DNA from: Ilumatobacteraceae bacterium
GTDB lineage: Bacteria; Actinomycetota; Acidimicrobiia; Acidimicrobiales; Ilumatobacteraceae
Length of the DNA stretch: 5,268 nt
Assembly: GCA_016650435.1 (NCBI GenBank)
Contig: JAENVT010000037.1
Location: forward strand, 1 to 5,268
Reading direction: 5' to 3'
Part shown: piece by piece, positions 1-5,122 of the stretch
Layout of the letters: each line of letters opens with the position of its first letter
Numbering within the stretch: position 1 is the stretch's first letter
Program-made: the position numbers and the translations under genes
The notes under the pieces: generated by a model
Database searches by the model: none
What the model was told of the DNA's origin: nothing
Seen by the model: the letters and a program-made list of their open reading frames with translations, nothing else

Positions 1-511
1 ACACCAGGTTGCGAACGTTCGGGGCGTCGACCACCGAGTCGACGATTGCGAACGTCGTGTCGGGGTTGGCGGCGGCAACTTTGGTGAGCGGGTCAGTGAA
101 TGCAAAGCCGACGGCGATCACCGGGTTGGCCTTCTGCTGCGCCAGCACCTCGAGGTTGGTCTGGCGGTCTTCGTCCTTGGTTGCCTCGAGCTCGATCTTC
201 TTGACGCCCAACTCGCTGACGGCCTGGTCGAGACCGCGTCCGGCGGAGTCGTTGAACGTGCCGTCGCCGCGGCCACCCGTGTCGAACGCGACACCGGCGG
301 TGATGTCGCTGGAGCCAGGGGCGGCGGCGGTTCCCGTAGCTTCCGTGCCGCTCGGCGTCGTGCCCGTGGCTTCGGTTCCGGATGTCGTGGCTCCCGCGCT
401 GGCGGCGGGTGCAGTCGTGGTCTCGGACTTGCTGTCGGAACCACAGGCGACGGCTAGCAAGCCGAGCGCCGCAACAGCCGCGAGCGACGTGAATCGCTTG
501 CTTGTGCGCAT
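1..511 (-). CDS. BMP-family ABC transporter substrate-binding lipoprotein (N-terminal 170 residues, runs off the left edge)
   Basis: Partial gene. The visible product starts MRTSKRFTSLAAVAALG, a basic n-region plus hydrophobic core, and ends in LAVAC with the likely lipidated Cys at residue 23, so it should be exported and anchored to the outer face of the membrane. A Ser/Thr/Gly/Ala linker (about 24-68) follows, then the start of a periplasmic-binding fold: FDTGGRGDGTFNDSAGRGL (76-94), a Q-T-N-L-E-V-L segment (117-123), VIAVGFAFTDPL (131-142) and FAIVDSVVDAPNV (154-166). These match the BMP/Med family of basic-membrane-protein lipoproteins; characterised members bind nucleosides for ABC import. 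The ATG at 511-509 is chosen because GGGGGAG lies 5 nt upstream and the signal peptide fits. Roughly the last half of a usual ~350-residue protein lies outside, and no permease or ATPase gene is visible. Family call firm; the ligand is inferred only. Confidence 0.92.
   Translation of the reverse strand, partial: MRTSKRFTSLAAVAALGLLAVACGSDSKSETTTAPAASAGATTSGTEATGTTPSGTEATGTAAAPGSSDITAGVAFDTGGRGDGTFNDSAGRGLDQAVSELGVKKIELEATKDEDRQTNLEVLAQQKANPVIAVGFAFTDPLTKVAAANPDTTFAIVDSVVDAPNVRNLV
329..382 (-). repeat. Two-copy 30-bp repeat in the lipoprotein linker
   Basis: The linker of the lipoprotein holds SGTEATGT twice, at residues 44-51 and 54-61, a 10-residue period. In DNA the copies centre on 330-350 and 360-380 and differ at several third positions, so the duplication is not very recent or is held by protein-level selection. 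It probably lengthens the flexible tether between the lipid anchor and the binding domain. Confidence 0.75.
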
Positions 512-545
512 TTGTTCTCCCCCTTGGAGTGTGTTTTTGATGGAC

Positions 546-555
546 GGATATATCC
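546..555. promoter_or_regulatory. Perfect 10-bp palindrome GGATATATCC, possible operator
   Basis: GGATATATCC is a perfect, AT-rich palindrome in an otherwise GC-rich divergent intergenic region between the BMP lipoprotein gene and the SGNH hydrolase gene. It lies just downstream of the candidate -10 box at 568-563, at the expected start of the lipoprotein transcript, a usual place for a repressor site. A 10-bp palindrome can occur by chance, so the operator reading is an inference. Confidence 0.3.
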
Positions 556-562
556 AGACCGC

Positions 563-568
563 ATTGTA
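563..568 (-). promoter_or_regulatory. Candidate -10 box for the BMP lipoprotein gene
   Basis: Read on the minus strand, 568-563 is TACAAT, four of six bases matching TATAAT with the key TA...T kept. It would place a transcription start near 556 and give a leader of about 45 nt before the ATG at 511, ample for the GGGGGAG ribosome site. The -35 region is unconvincing; 17 bp upstream the sequence is GGGAAC. Sequence pattern only. Confidence 0.4.
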
Positions 569-627
569 GCCAGCGTGGAGAGCCGGTTCCCTACCCCTTG
601 GTCCCGTAGTATTGACGCAGGTAGACG

Positions 628-1581
628 ATGTACCTCGCCCCTGTAACACCACCGAACCAGCGCCTGCCGAACCGTGTGTACGCGGCCAGACGCGTCGTCG
701 CCGCAGTGGCTGTGGTGGCGATCCTCTTCCTGGTCTACTCGGTGGTCACCGCAGTCTTCGCCGGTCCTGGTCGGTCGACGCAAGCCGCTCCGACGGCCCC
801 GAGCACGTCGCTGGTGCTCGGCGACGACGGCGGCATACCCCTGACCGCGGCATCGACTTCGACCTCCACCACGGAGCTCAAGCCGAAGCAGAGGACCGTG
901 CCGTCCGCGGCCGACCCGGCGGAGCTGTACGTCGCCGGCGACAGCGATGCGGGCACGTTCGGGCCGTATCTCGACAAGCTGATGAAGCAGACGGGGATGG
1001 TCGCGACGACGCTCGACTACAAGGTGTCGTCGGGGCTCAGTCGACCCGACTTCTTCGATTGGCCGTCGTACTTCGCCCAGCAGATTCCCAAGGTCAATCC
1101 CGACATCGTCGTGGTCACCTTCGGCGGCAACGACGCTCAGGGCCTTCGCAACGTCGACAAGAGCTGGGCGGTGCAGCACGCCCCAGGCTCTGGCGGTGAC
1201 GACACCGATTGGCGCGCCGAGTACGGCAAGCGCGTCGGCTCGACCATGGACTATTTGGGCGGTGACAACCGCACGTTGATCTGGGTCGGCATCCCCAACG
1301 ACGACAACCCTGATGTCACGGCTCGCCTTCAGGTGCAGAACGAAGTCGTCATGGCCGAAGCAGCGAAGCGGCCAAAGGTCGTGTTCATCGACACCTGGAA
1401 GCGCTTCTCCGGGCTCAGCGGCGGCTTCGCCGAGGCGGTGCAGGACCCTCGCGACAACCAGTTCAAAGACGTCCGCCGCGACGACGGCTTCCACCTCAAC
1501 ACCACCGGCGCAGAGATCCTGGCGCTCGACATCGCCGAGGCCATCCGCACCGAGCTGCGCGCCCGCGGCGGCAACCTGTAG
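628..1581 (+). CDS. Membrane-anchored SGNH-hydrolase family protein (DUF459 type)
   Basis: A 317-residue protein with a short basic N-terminus, one membrane segment (about 22-44, ending near VVTAVFAG), a Pro/Ser/Thr-rich spacer (about 48-95) and an SGNH-fold domain outside the membrane. All four SGNH blocks can be placed: GDSDAG (104-109) with nucleophile Ser106; the block II glycine in SSGLSRPDFFDWP (Gly136); GGND (166-169) with Asn168; and DGFHL (286-290) carrying Asp286 and His289. The Ser-Asp-His set and oxyanion residues are therefore intact, and the protein should be an active esterase or O-deacetylase-like hydrolase. The DUF459 assignment is from the overall pattern. The substrate is unknown; cell-wall or surface glycan acyl groups are plausible from the location. 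The ATG at 628 has AGGT at 619-622. It is divergent from the BMP lipoprotein gene and convergent with the next gene. Confidence 0.88.
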   Translation: MYLAPVTPPNQRLPNRVYAARRVVAAVAVVAILFLVYSVVTAVFAGPGRSTQAAPTAPSTSLVLGDDGGIPLTAASTSTSTTELKPKQRTVPSAADPAELYVAGDSDAGTFGPYLDKLMKQTGMVATTLDYKVSSGLSRPDFFDWPSYFAQQIPKVNPDIVVVTFGGNDAQGLRNVDKSWAVQHAPGSGGDDTDWRAEYGKRVGSTMDYLGGDNRTLIWVGIPNDDNPDVTARLQVQNEVVMAEAAKRPKVVFIDTWKRFSGLSGGFAEAVQDPRDNQFKDVRRDDGFHLNTTGAEILALDIAEAIRTELRARGGNL

Positions 1582-1582
1582 C

Positions 1583-1680
1583 CGAGTGTTTCCCGCCCGC
1601 GGAGACTCATCGGAGTGTTTCGCGCTACCCCGGGCGGGACGAAGACACTCCGATAGCGCTTGCCGGGCCGGAAACACTCG
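1583..1680. repeat. Nested inverted repeats built from four GAGTGTTTC-like motifs (REP-like or bidirectional terminator)
   Basis: This fills the gap between two convergent genes. The outer arms are CGAGTGTTTCC (1583-1593) and its exact complement GGAAACACTCG (1670-1680); pairing continues inward with small bulges to about 1599/1664. A second stem sits inside: ATCGGAGTGT-TTCG (1609-1622) with CGAAGACACTCCGAT (1640-1654), 14 bp with one bulged G at 1644 and a 17-nt GC-rich loop. The motif GAGTGTTTC thus occurs twice forward and twice reversed. No T-tract follows on either strand. The position, just after the TAG at 1581 and just before the TAA at 1698-1700, suits transcription termination for both genes; the repeated-motif architecture also resembles REP-type extragenic palindromes. 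Confidence 0.75.
1609..1654. terminator. Inner hairpin, probable bidirectional terminator without T-tract
   Basis: A 14-bp stem (1609-1622 with 1640-1654, one bulge) lies 27 bases past the SGNH hydrolase stop and 43 bases past the stop of the opposite gene. Being symmetrical, it would fold in either transcript. The lack of a U-run is common among proposed high-GC actinobacterial terminators, but means termination is inferred from position and stem strength only. Confidence 0.45.
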
Positions 1681-1697
1681 ATGACCCGGGGATCGGT

Positions 1698-2309
1698 TTA
1701 GAGGCTGGCGTCGTCGGCGGGGCGGAAGCCGAGCTTCAGGTCCCCGAGCTTCACCAGGGTCGCTGAGATCCATCCGCCGAGGGCGCCGAGGTGTTCGTCG
1801 AGCAGCGTGCTGGCACCGTCAGCGAGGGTCTCTTCGGCGAGCTCGTACAGGCCCTCGTAGGTCACCTCGATCGCGTATTCGGGGTCGCCGTCGCCGCCGT
1901 CGAAATGACCGATCTCGACGGTCAACCCGGCGCGCTCCATCCGCTCGTTTCCGATCAACGGGCTCGTCTCGGACATCGCCGGTTGCACAACAGACGGATC
2001 GGGTTGGGCGATCAATCGCTGCACCCGGAACACGATCTCCATCTCGATCGCCGGCTGCCGCTCGAGCACTTCGTCGACACACCAACTGCGGTAGGCGGTT
2101 TGGCTCCAGCTGGGCCAATCGAAGTTGATGTGCGCAACGACCCGGGGCGGCAGCCCTTCGCCGGGCAGCCCGTACGACGTTTCCCACGACAGATCTCCCA
2201 AAAGGACATCAACCTGGAAATGTTCGTCGAAGGCTTGGCGCTCGAGAAAGGCCGCCTCGAACGCGTCTCGGAGCGCGCTGATGGCGTCGGTGAACACATG
2301 GTCGAGCAT
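1698..2309 (-). CDS. Hypothetical soluble protein, 203 residues
   Basis: I do not recognise this protein. It is acidic, with no signal peptide or membrane segment, so likely cytoplasmic. Visible pieces: an N-terminal helix-like stretch MLDHVFTDAISALRDAFEAA (1-20); an aromatic-rich middle with GDLSWETSYGLPGEG (38-52) and HINFDWPSWSQTAYRSW (60-76); one Cys at 77; and an acidic C-terminal part with HFDGGDGDPEYAIEVTYEGL (135-154) ending in a possible helix and LVKLGDLKLGF (185-195). This strand is preferred because its translation has normal composition, while the opposite reading is Arg/His/Pro-rich and lacks domain features. The ATG at 2309-2307 has no ribosome-binding site; a TAGCGT box 9 bp upstream suggests a leaderless or nearly leaderless message. 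It is divergent from the crotonase gene and convergent with the SGNH gene. Confidence 0.75.
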   Translation of the reverse strand: MLDHVFTDAISALRDAFEAAFLERQAFDEHFQVDVLLGDLSWETSYGLPGEGLPPRVVAHINFDWPSWSQTAYRSWCVDEVLERQPAIEMEIVFRVQRLIAQPDPSVVQPAMSETSPLIGNERMERAGLTVEIGHFDGGDGDPEYAIEVTYEGLYELAEETLADGASTLLDEHLGALGGWISATLVKLGDLKLGFRPADDASL

Positions 2310-2348
2310 CAGCCGCTGACGCTACCGTGCCAGAACTACGGTGTAGCC
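2310..2348. promoter_or_regulatory. Compact divergent promoter region with imperfect inverted repeat
   Basis: Only 39 bp separate the two start codons. An imperfect inverted repeat, GCTACCGT (2321-2328) and ACGGTGTAGC (2338-2347, two extra bases), spans it. Each strand has a TAnnnT -10-like hexamer close to its start codon: TACGGT at 2337-2342 on plus, 6 bp before the ATG, and TAGCGT at 2324-2319 on minus, 9 bp before the ATG. Neither start has a clear ribosome site, consistent with leaderless transcripts, common in actinobacteria. The repeat could be a shared operator; this is inferred. Confidence 0.35.
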
Positions 2349-3104
2349 ATGTCCCTCGTAGTCGTCTCGCAGGCCGAAGGTGTGGCCACGCTGACCTTGA
2401 ACAATCCGGCCGAACGCAACACACTGACCATGGCAATGGTCAAAGAGATCGTCGACGCAATGGATCAGATCGAAGGTGACGAGACTGTTGGTGCGATCGT
2501 TGTGACGGGTGCGCCGCCGGCCTTCTGCGCCGGCGCCAACCTTGGCAATCTGGCCGATGCAGGCGAGACCAGCCTCGGTGCCATCTACGAAGGCTTTCTT
2601 CGAATCGCCCGCAGTCCTCTTCCCACGTTGGCTGCTGTCAACGGTGCCGCGGTCGGTGCCGGTATGAACCTTGCACTGGGATGCGATGTCCGCTTGGCCG
2701 CGCGGCGAGCCAAGTTCGACACACGCTTTCTGCAGATCGGTCTGCATCCTGGCGGTGGGCACACCTGGATGCTGCGGCGCATCGCCGGCCCGCAGGTGGC
2801 CATGGCGGCGGTCGTGTTCGGCGAGGTGATGGATGGTCAAGAGGCGGCGCGCGTCGGGCTCGCCCATCGGTGTGTCGAAGACGACGAACTGCTGATCGTC
2901 GCGCAGGCGATGGCCGCCCGCGCCGCCAGCGCACCGCGTGAGTTGGCCATTGAGGCCAAAAAGACCATTCAGGCGATGGCCGACATCGATACTCATCCGG
3001 CGGCTGTCAAGCGCGAACTCGAGCCGCAACTGTGGAGCACTCGGCAACCGTGGTTCGCCGAACGACTCGCCGCACTGCAGGCCAAGATCCGCGCCAAGCC
3101 GTAA
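2349..3104 (+). CDS. Enoyl-CoA hydratase/isomerase (crotonase) family protein lacking both catalytic glutamates
   Basis: A 251-residue, full-length crotonase-fold protein that should bind acyl-CoA in the cytosol. Family marks in order: VATLTLNNPAERNTL (12-26); the CoA and oxyanion-hole segment FCAGANL (59-65); AAVNGAAVGAGMNLALGCDV (95-114), the second oxyanion segment; FDTRFLQIGLHPGGG (123-137); then the helical C-terminus. In rat mitochondrial enoyl-CoA hydratase the catalytic acids are Glu144 and Glu164; by alignment these positions are Asn107 and Phe127 here, so ordinary hydration of enoyl-CoA is unlikely. The pattern F-D-x-R-F...GLHPGGG recalls a subgroup of actinobacterial EchA paralogues, some of which bind or shuttle acyl-CoA without catalysis (EchA6 is the precedent I know). 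The ATG at 2349 starts the family's usual N-terminus and no in-frame start lies just upstream. No other fatty-acid gene is adjacent. Family certain; reaction unknown. Confidence 0.93.
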   Translation: MSLVVVSQAEGVATLTLNNPAERNTLTMAMVKEIVDAMDQIEGDETVGAIVVTGAPPAFCAGANLGNLADAGETSLGAIYEGFLRIARSPLPTLAAVNGAAVGAGMNLALGCDVRLAARRAKFDTRFLQIGLHPGGGHTWMLRRIAGPQVAMAAVVFGEVMDGQEAARVGLAHRCVEDDELLIVAQAMAARAASAPRELAIEAKKTIQAMADIDTHPAAVKRELEPQLWSTRQPWFAERLAALQAKIRAKP

Positions 3105-3151
3105 CACGCACGCACTCAAAAGCGCGCACGAATGTTACGCAAAGTGTCTTC

Positions 3152-3157
3152 CATACT
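3152..3157 (+). promoter_or_regulatory. Weak candidate -10 box before the small basic protein gene
   Basis: CATACT matches TATAAT at four of six positions and would start transcription near 3163-3164, exactly at the base of the leader hairpin. No good -35 hexamer is seen 16-18 bp upstream. Recorded because the gene needs its own promoter or read-through from the crotonase gene; low certainty. Confidence 0.22.
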
Positions 3158-3162
3158 TCTGT

Positions 3163-3200
3163 CGGTGTGGTTACCGTGCACTCAACGGGTAGCCGCACCG
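3163..3200 (+). promoter_or_regulatory. Leader hairpin upstream of the small basic protein gene
   Basis: CGGTGTGGTTACC (3163-3175) can pair along its whole length with GGTAGCCGCACCG (3188-3200): 13 consecutive pairs, two of them G-U, closing a 12-nt loop. The G-U pairs mean it is stronger in plus-strand RNA than on the opposite strand, pointing to a function in this transcript. It ends 19 bases before the GGAGG ribosome site, so it does not mask it directly. It could be a leader regulatory or stabilising element, or a late terminator for the crotonase gene; there is no U-tract. Confidence 0.45.
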
Positions 3201-3219
3201 TACATTCCGACGAGACAAC

Positions 3220-3224
3220 GGAGG
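3220..3224 (+). promoter_or_regulatory. Strong ribosome-binding site GGAGG that fixes the start at 3231
   Basis: GGAGG followed by six bases (TACTAC) and ATG at 3231 is close to ideal. It decides between this start and an upstream in-frame ATG at 3132, which has no such site and would add 33 residues read through the leader hairpin. Confidence 0.8.
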
Positions 3225-3230
3225 TACTAC

Positions 3231-3542
3231 ATGAGCCAGCGCCATCGCAGTCAGGAGGCGGTTCCACCGCCGAAGATGGATGCACGAGCCCACGCTCACA
3301 ACGAGCGGCATCGCATCCACAGCGAGCTCGACGCCGTTGCTGCACAGGTGAGTGCCGGTTATGAACCAGATGAGGTGCACGAGCCGGGCAGAGCCTGGGT
3401 GCCGGCACATCATCACGACGCAGGAAAGGTCAAGTCGGCCAACGGCAGCGACACCAAGCGTCATTGGAAGTTGAAGATGTGGAAGCGGCGCACCAACATG
3501 CGCAAGGCGAAGGCTCAAGCCATTCGCATCGCTAGCGAGTAA
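3231..3542 (+). CDS. Small basic His-rich hypothetical protein, 103 residues
   Basis: Not recognised. No signal peptide, membrane segment or Cys. The N-terminal half is polar and His-rich (MSQRHRSQ...; H-A-H at 21-23; further His at 27 and 30) with a short amphipathic stretch RIHSELDAVAAQVSAGYEPD (28-47). An HHH run is at 60-62; ten His occur in all. The C-terminal part, from about 76, is strongly positive: RHWKLKMWKRRTNMRKAKAQ (77-96), with about eleven Lys/Arg in 24 residues and two Trp. Such a tail suggests binding to nucleic acid or another polyanion, which is an inference. The ATG at 3231 is chosen for the GGAGG six bases upstream. The gene stands alone behind a structured leader, and its TAA at 3540-3542 is only 6 bp from the end of the opposite GNAT gene, leaving no room for a separate terminator. 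Confidence 0.78.
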   Translation: MSQRHRSQEAVPPPKMDARAHAHNERHRIHSELDAVAAQVSAGYEPDEVHEPGRAWVPAHHHDAGKVKSANGSDTKRHWKLKMWKRRTNMRKAKAQAIRIASE

Positions 3543-3548
3543 CGCGCT

Positions 3549-4187
3549 CTAGCCCCAGGCCGCGGCGAAGTCGTTTCGTCGCGCGTCCCATTCCTCTGCG
3601 GTGATCGCATAACGAATGTGGTCTTCCCACGCACCGTTGATCTCGAGGAAGCGAAGGGCGACACCCTCCTCGCGGATGTCCAGGACCTCCATCACCCTGC
3701 GGCTGTTCGTGTTGCGCGGCACGATGCAGATCTCCAAGCGGTGGAGGTGGAGTTCGTCGAACGCGAACTTGCAGATCACGGCAACGCCCTCGGCGACGTA
3801 GCGATTGCCGGCGTGTGCTTGATCGATCCAGTATCCGACGACGCCGCATTGAAACGCGCCTCGCACGACGTTGTTGATGTTGATCTCGCCGGTGAAGGAG
3901 TTGTCGACGAACAGACCGAAGCCGTATGCAGAGCCGACCTGTCGCTCGCGGTCGCGCGTCGCGCAGCGCGAACTGAACGCGTCGCGGTGGCGTGTCGGAT
4001 CGGCAAGGTTGTTGGCGCGCAACGGCTCCCAAGGTGTCAGCCATTGTTCGTTGCGCAGCCGCACCTCTGTCCATTGGGCGAAGTCACCGACCATCAACGG
4101 ACGCAGCATGATCCGCTTGCCGTACAGGCGCATGCCAGGCTCCACGGTGATCGACGGGTGCAATCCACCACGCCGGCTGAAGCTCAT
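3549..4187 (-). CDS. GNAT-family N-acetyltransferase, RimJ/RimL type
   Basis: A 212-residue cytosolic acetyl-CoA-dependent transferase of the RimJ/RimL subgroup, whose characterised members acetylate protein N-termini or small amines. Visible marks: RIMLRPLMVGDFAQWTEVR (25-43), the family's opening strand and helix; GYWIDQAHAGNRYVAEGVAV (118-137), the acetyl-CoA pyrophosphate loop and helix; LHRLEICIVPRNTNSRRVME (148-167); then IREEG (171-175) and NGAWEDHIRYAITAEEW (184-200). In the loop, the usual Gly after A-G-R is replaced (A-G-N-R-Y), and the usual L-G-F before REEG is L-D-I. A longer reading from 4262 exists, but the ATG at 4187-4185 is preferred because it overlaps the preceding gene's stop as ATGA and removes an Arg-rich, family-foreign N-terminus. 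Last gene of the operon; its substrate cannot be read from sequence. Confidence 0.9.
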   Translation of the reverse strand: MSFSRRGGLHPSITVEPGMRLYGKRIMLRPLMVGDFAQWTEVRLRNEQWLTPWEPLRANNLADPTRHRDAFSSRCATRDRERQVGSAYGFGLFVDNSFTGEININNVVRGAFQCGVVGYWIDQAHAGNRYVAEGVAVICKFAFDELHLHRLEICIVPRNTNSRRVMEVLDIREEGVALRFLEINGAWEDHIRYAITAEEWDARRNDFAAAWG

Positions 4188-4666
4188 GGCCGGGTCCCGA
4201 CGTCGTCGACATCGACCTGATCGAGGTGTAGGTGACGCATGATGCCGACAACGATGCAGCAAGCGCCGACGATGGTGTCGACCGCGGTTGCAGGTAGGCC
4301 GGGATTCAGCGCCCGTTCGGCGGCCGACTCGGTGGCGACGGTGCGGAACACGTCTTCGGCTGCGTCTCGCCGTAGTGAGAATGGCAACGGAGGCGTGCCT
4401 CCGAACTCTACGGCGGCAATCACGGTGGCCATGTACCCGACGATGCCGACTGCGTCGGCTTCGCTCGCGCCAGGAAGGGCGCGCAGCATGTCGTCGAGAT
4501 GATCGACGACCAATCCAATCGCATTAGTCAGTTCCTCCGGTCGTGGTGGATCCGACACCAACTCGCCGGTGCTCAGCGTCACTGCTCCCAGGGGGATGAC
4601 GTGATGCTGTCCGTCGAGATCGACCACCGTGTCGTCGTCACCGAGTCGGACCATCACGGCGTTCAC
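4184..4666 (-). CDS. Ppx/GppA-like protein reduced to the second domain, phosphate loop altered
   Basis: A 160-residue protein that aligns, by eye, with only the later part of exopolyphosphatase/pppGpp phosphatase (usually about 300 residues or more). Matching blocks: IPLGAVTL (24-31); SDPPRPEEL (38-46); VGIVGYMATVIAAVEFG (73-89), where the family has G-x-x-G-T-x-T-T-x-A-A; and AERALNPGLPATAVDTIVGA (116-135), where the family has R-x-x-x-P-G-L-x-x-x-R-A-D-x-I. The start falls where the family has D-I-G-G-G-S-T-E; here it reads RLGDDDTVV, so the glycine-rich phosphate loop is changed. The first domain is absent, and an in-frame TAG at 4675-4673, three codons upstream, rules out an extension. 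GTG at 4666 overlaps the DUF501 stop as GTGA; the end overlaps the GNAT start as ATGA. Catalysis is unlikely. The DUF501-Ppx gene order supports the assignment. Confidence 0.72.
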   Translation of the reverse strand: MNAVMVRLGDDDTVVDLDGQHHVIPLGAVTLSTGELVSDPPRPEELTNAIGLVVDHLDDMLRALPGASEADAVGIVGYMATVIAAVEFGGTPPLPFSLRRDAAEDVFRTVATESAAERALNPGLPATAVDTIVGACCIVVGIMRHLHLDQVDVDDVGTRP

Positions 4667-5118
4667 GTTTGACTATCTACTTGTTCGTCAAGCCGTTGCG
4701 CTACCCAAGCACCAACCGGATCGTCGCCACCGGCCAGGAACCAGGCGTAGTGGGCGTGCAGGCACTTGATCCCAGTACGGGTGCCACCGACGCCACCGTG
4801 CGGGCGGGGACCGGTGTGGTCGGCCGGCACTTCAGCGTCGCGCTCCGCCGCGTAGCGAGCATGGGCGTCGGCAACGAGTGCAGGATCAATTTCCAATTCT
4901 GCACGGCGCACCGCACCGCCGGACTCGAGGCGGCTCACCGCCACGACCTCCTGTTTTCCGACGAGCCAGTAACGCGTCGGCATCGGTTCTCCGTCGTCCA
5001 ACAGTGGAGGATTGCGAAGCACTATCGGCGCACCCGCTTCGTCTCGCACGATGACCTCGAATGCACCACGAGGTGTCCGGCCGATGAGCTCGCGGACGGC
5101 AGCGACATCGTCGCTCAC
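4663..5118 (-). CDS. DUF501 family protein
   Basis: A 151-residue cytosolic protein of the conserved but uncharacterised DUF501 family. Diagnostic stretches: ELIGRTPRGAFEVIVRDEAG (10-29); NPPLLDDGEPMPTRYWLVG (36-54), corresponding to the family's P-x-L-x-x-G-x-P-x-P-T-x-Y-W-L; SRLESGGAVRRAE (62-74); a helix with DAHARYAAER (84-93); and GIKCLHAHYAWFLAGGDDPV (116-135), the K-C-L-H-A block with Cys119, His121 and His123. The length is typical. Start GTG at 5118-5116 is 4 bp from the stop of the upstream gene, and the stop overlaps the next start as GTGA. In other actinobacteria this gene sits between divIC/ftsB-like and ppx/gppA genes, which agrees with the Ppx-like gene downstream here. Function unknown; the conserved Cys and His residues could form a metal or active site (inference). 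Confidence 0.9.
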   Translation of the reverse strand: MSDDVAAVRELIGRTPRGAFEVIVRDEAGAPIVLRNPPLLDDGEPMPTRYWLVGKQEVVAVSRLESGGAVRRAELEIDPALVADAHARYAAERDAEVPADHTGPRPHGGVGGTRTGIKCLHAHYAWFLAGGDDPVGAWVAQRLDEQVDSQT

Positions 5119-5122
5119 GTCG

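Noticed and set aside
9..569. Plus-strand open frame of 186 codons at the left edge
   Set aside because: Antisense shadow of the BMP lipoprotein gene, whose minus reading has a ribosome site, signal peptide, lipobox and family motifs.
520..601. CCCCTTGG occurring at 520-527 and 594-601
   Set aside because: Two 8-bp copies in a GC-rich spacer; the first is part of the lipoprotein gene's ribosome site on the other strand, and nothing else links them.
607..612. TAGTAT as a plus-strand -10 box for the SGNH gene
   Set aside because: No -35 partner, and the start it implies would leave about 9 nt of leader, in conflict with using the AGGT ribosome site at 619-622.
454..1773. Very long minus-strand open frame of 439 codons
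   Set aside because: It lies antisense to the SGNH hydrolase, whose plus-strand reading has a full set of SGNH motifs. The minus reading is Arg-rich with no domain and is a shadow of GC-rich codon usage.
1791..2348. In-frame upstream extension of the crotonase gene, giving 437 codons
   Set aside because: The extension reads Arg/His-rich sequence without family match, is antisense to the 203-residue gene, and the crotonase N-terminus fits exactly from the ATG at 2349.
2322..3119. Minus-strand open frame of 265 codons
   Set aside because: Shadow of the crotonase gene; the plus reading has unmistakable family motifs.
3132..3230. Longer N-terminus for the small basic protein from the ATG at 3132
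   Set aside because: No ribosome site there, and the added residues are read from the leader hairpin region, whereas the ATG at 3231 has GGAGG at ideal spacing.
3618..4220. Plus-strand open frame of 200 codons
   Set aside because: Antisense to the GNAT gene, whose minus reading carries the family motifs and a coupled start.
4188..4262. Longer N-terminus for the GNAT protein
   Set aside because: The extra 25 residues are Arg/His/Pro-rich and overlap the Ppx-like coding region; the ATGA overlap at 4187-4184 is the better start.
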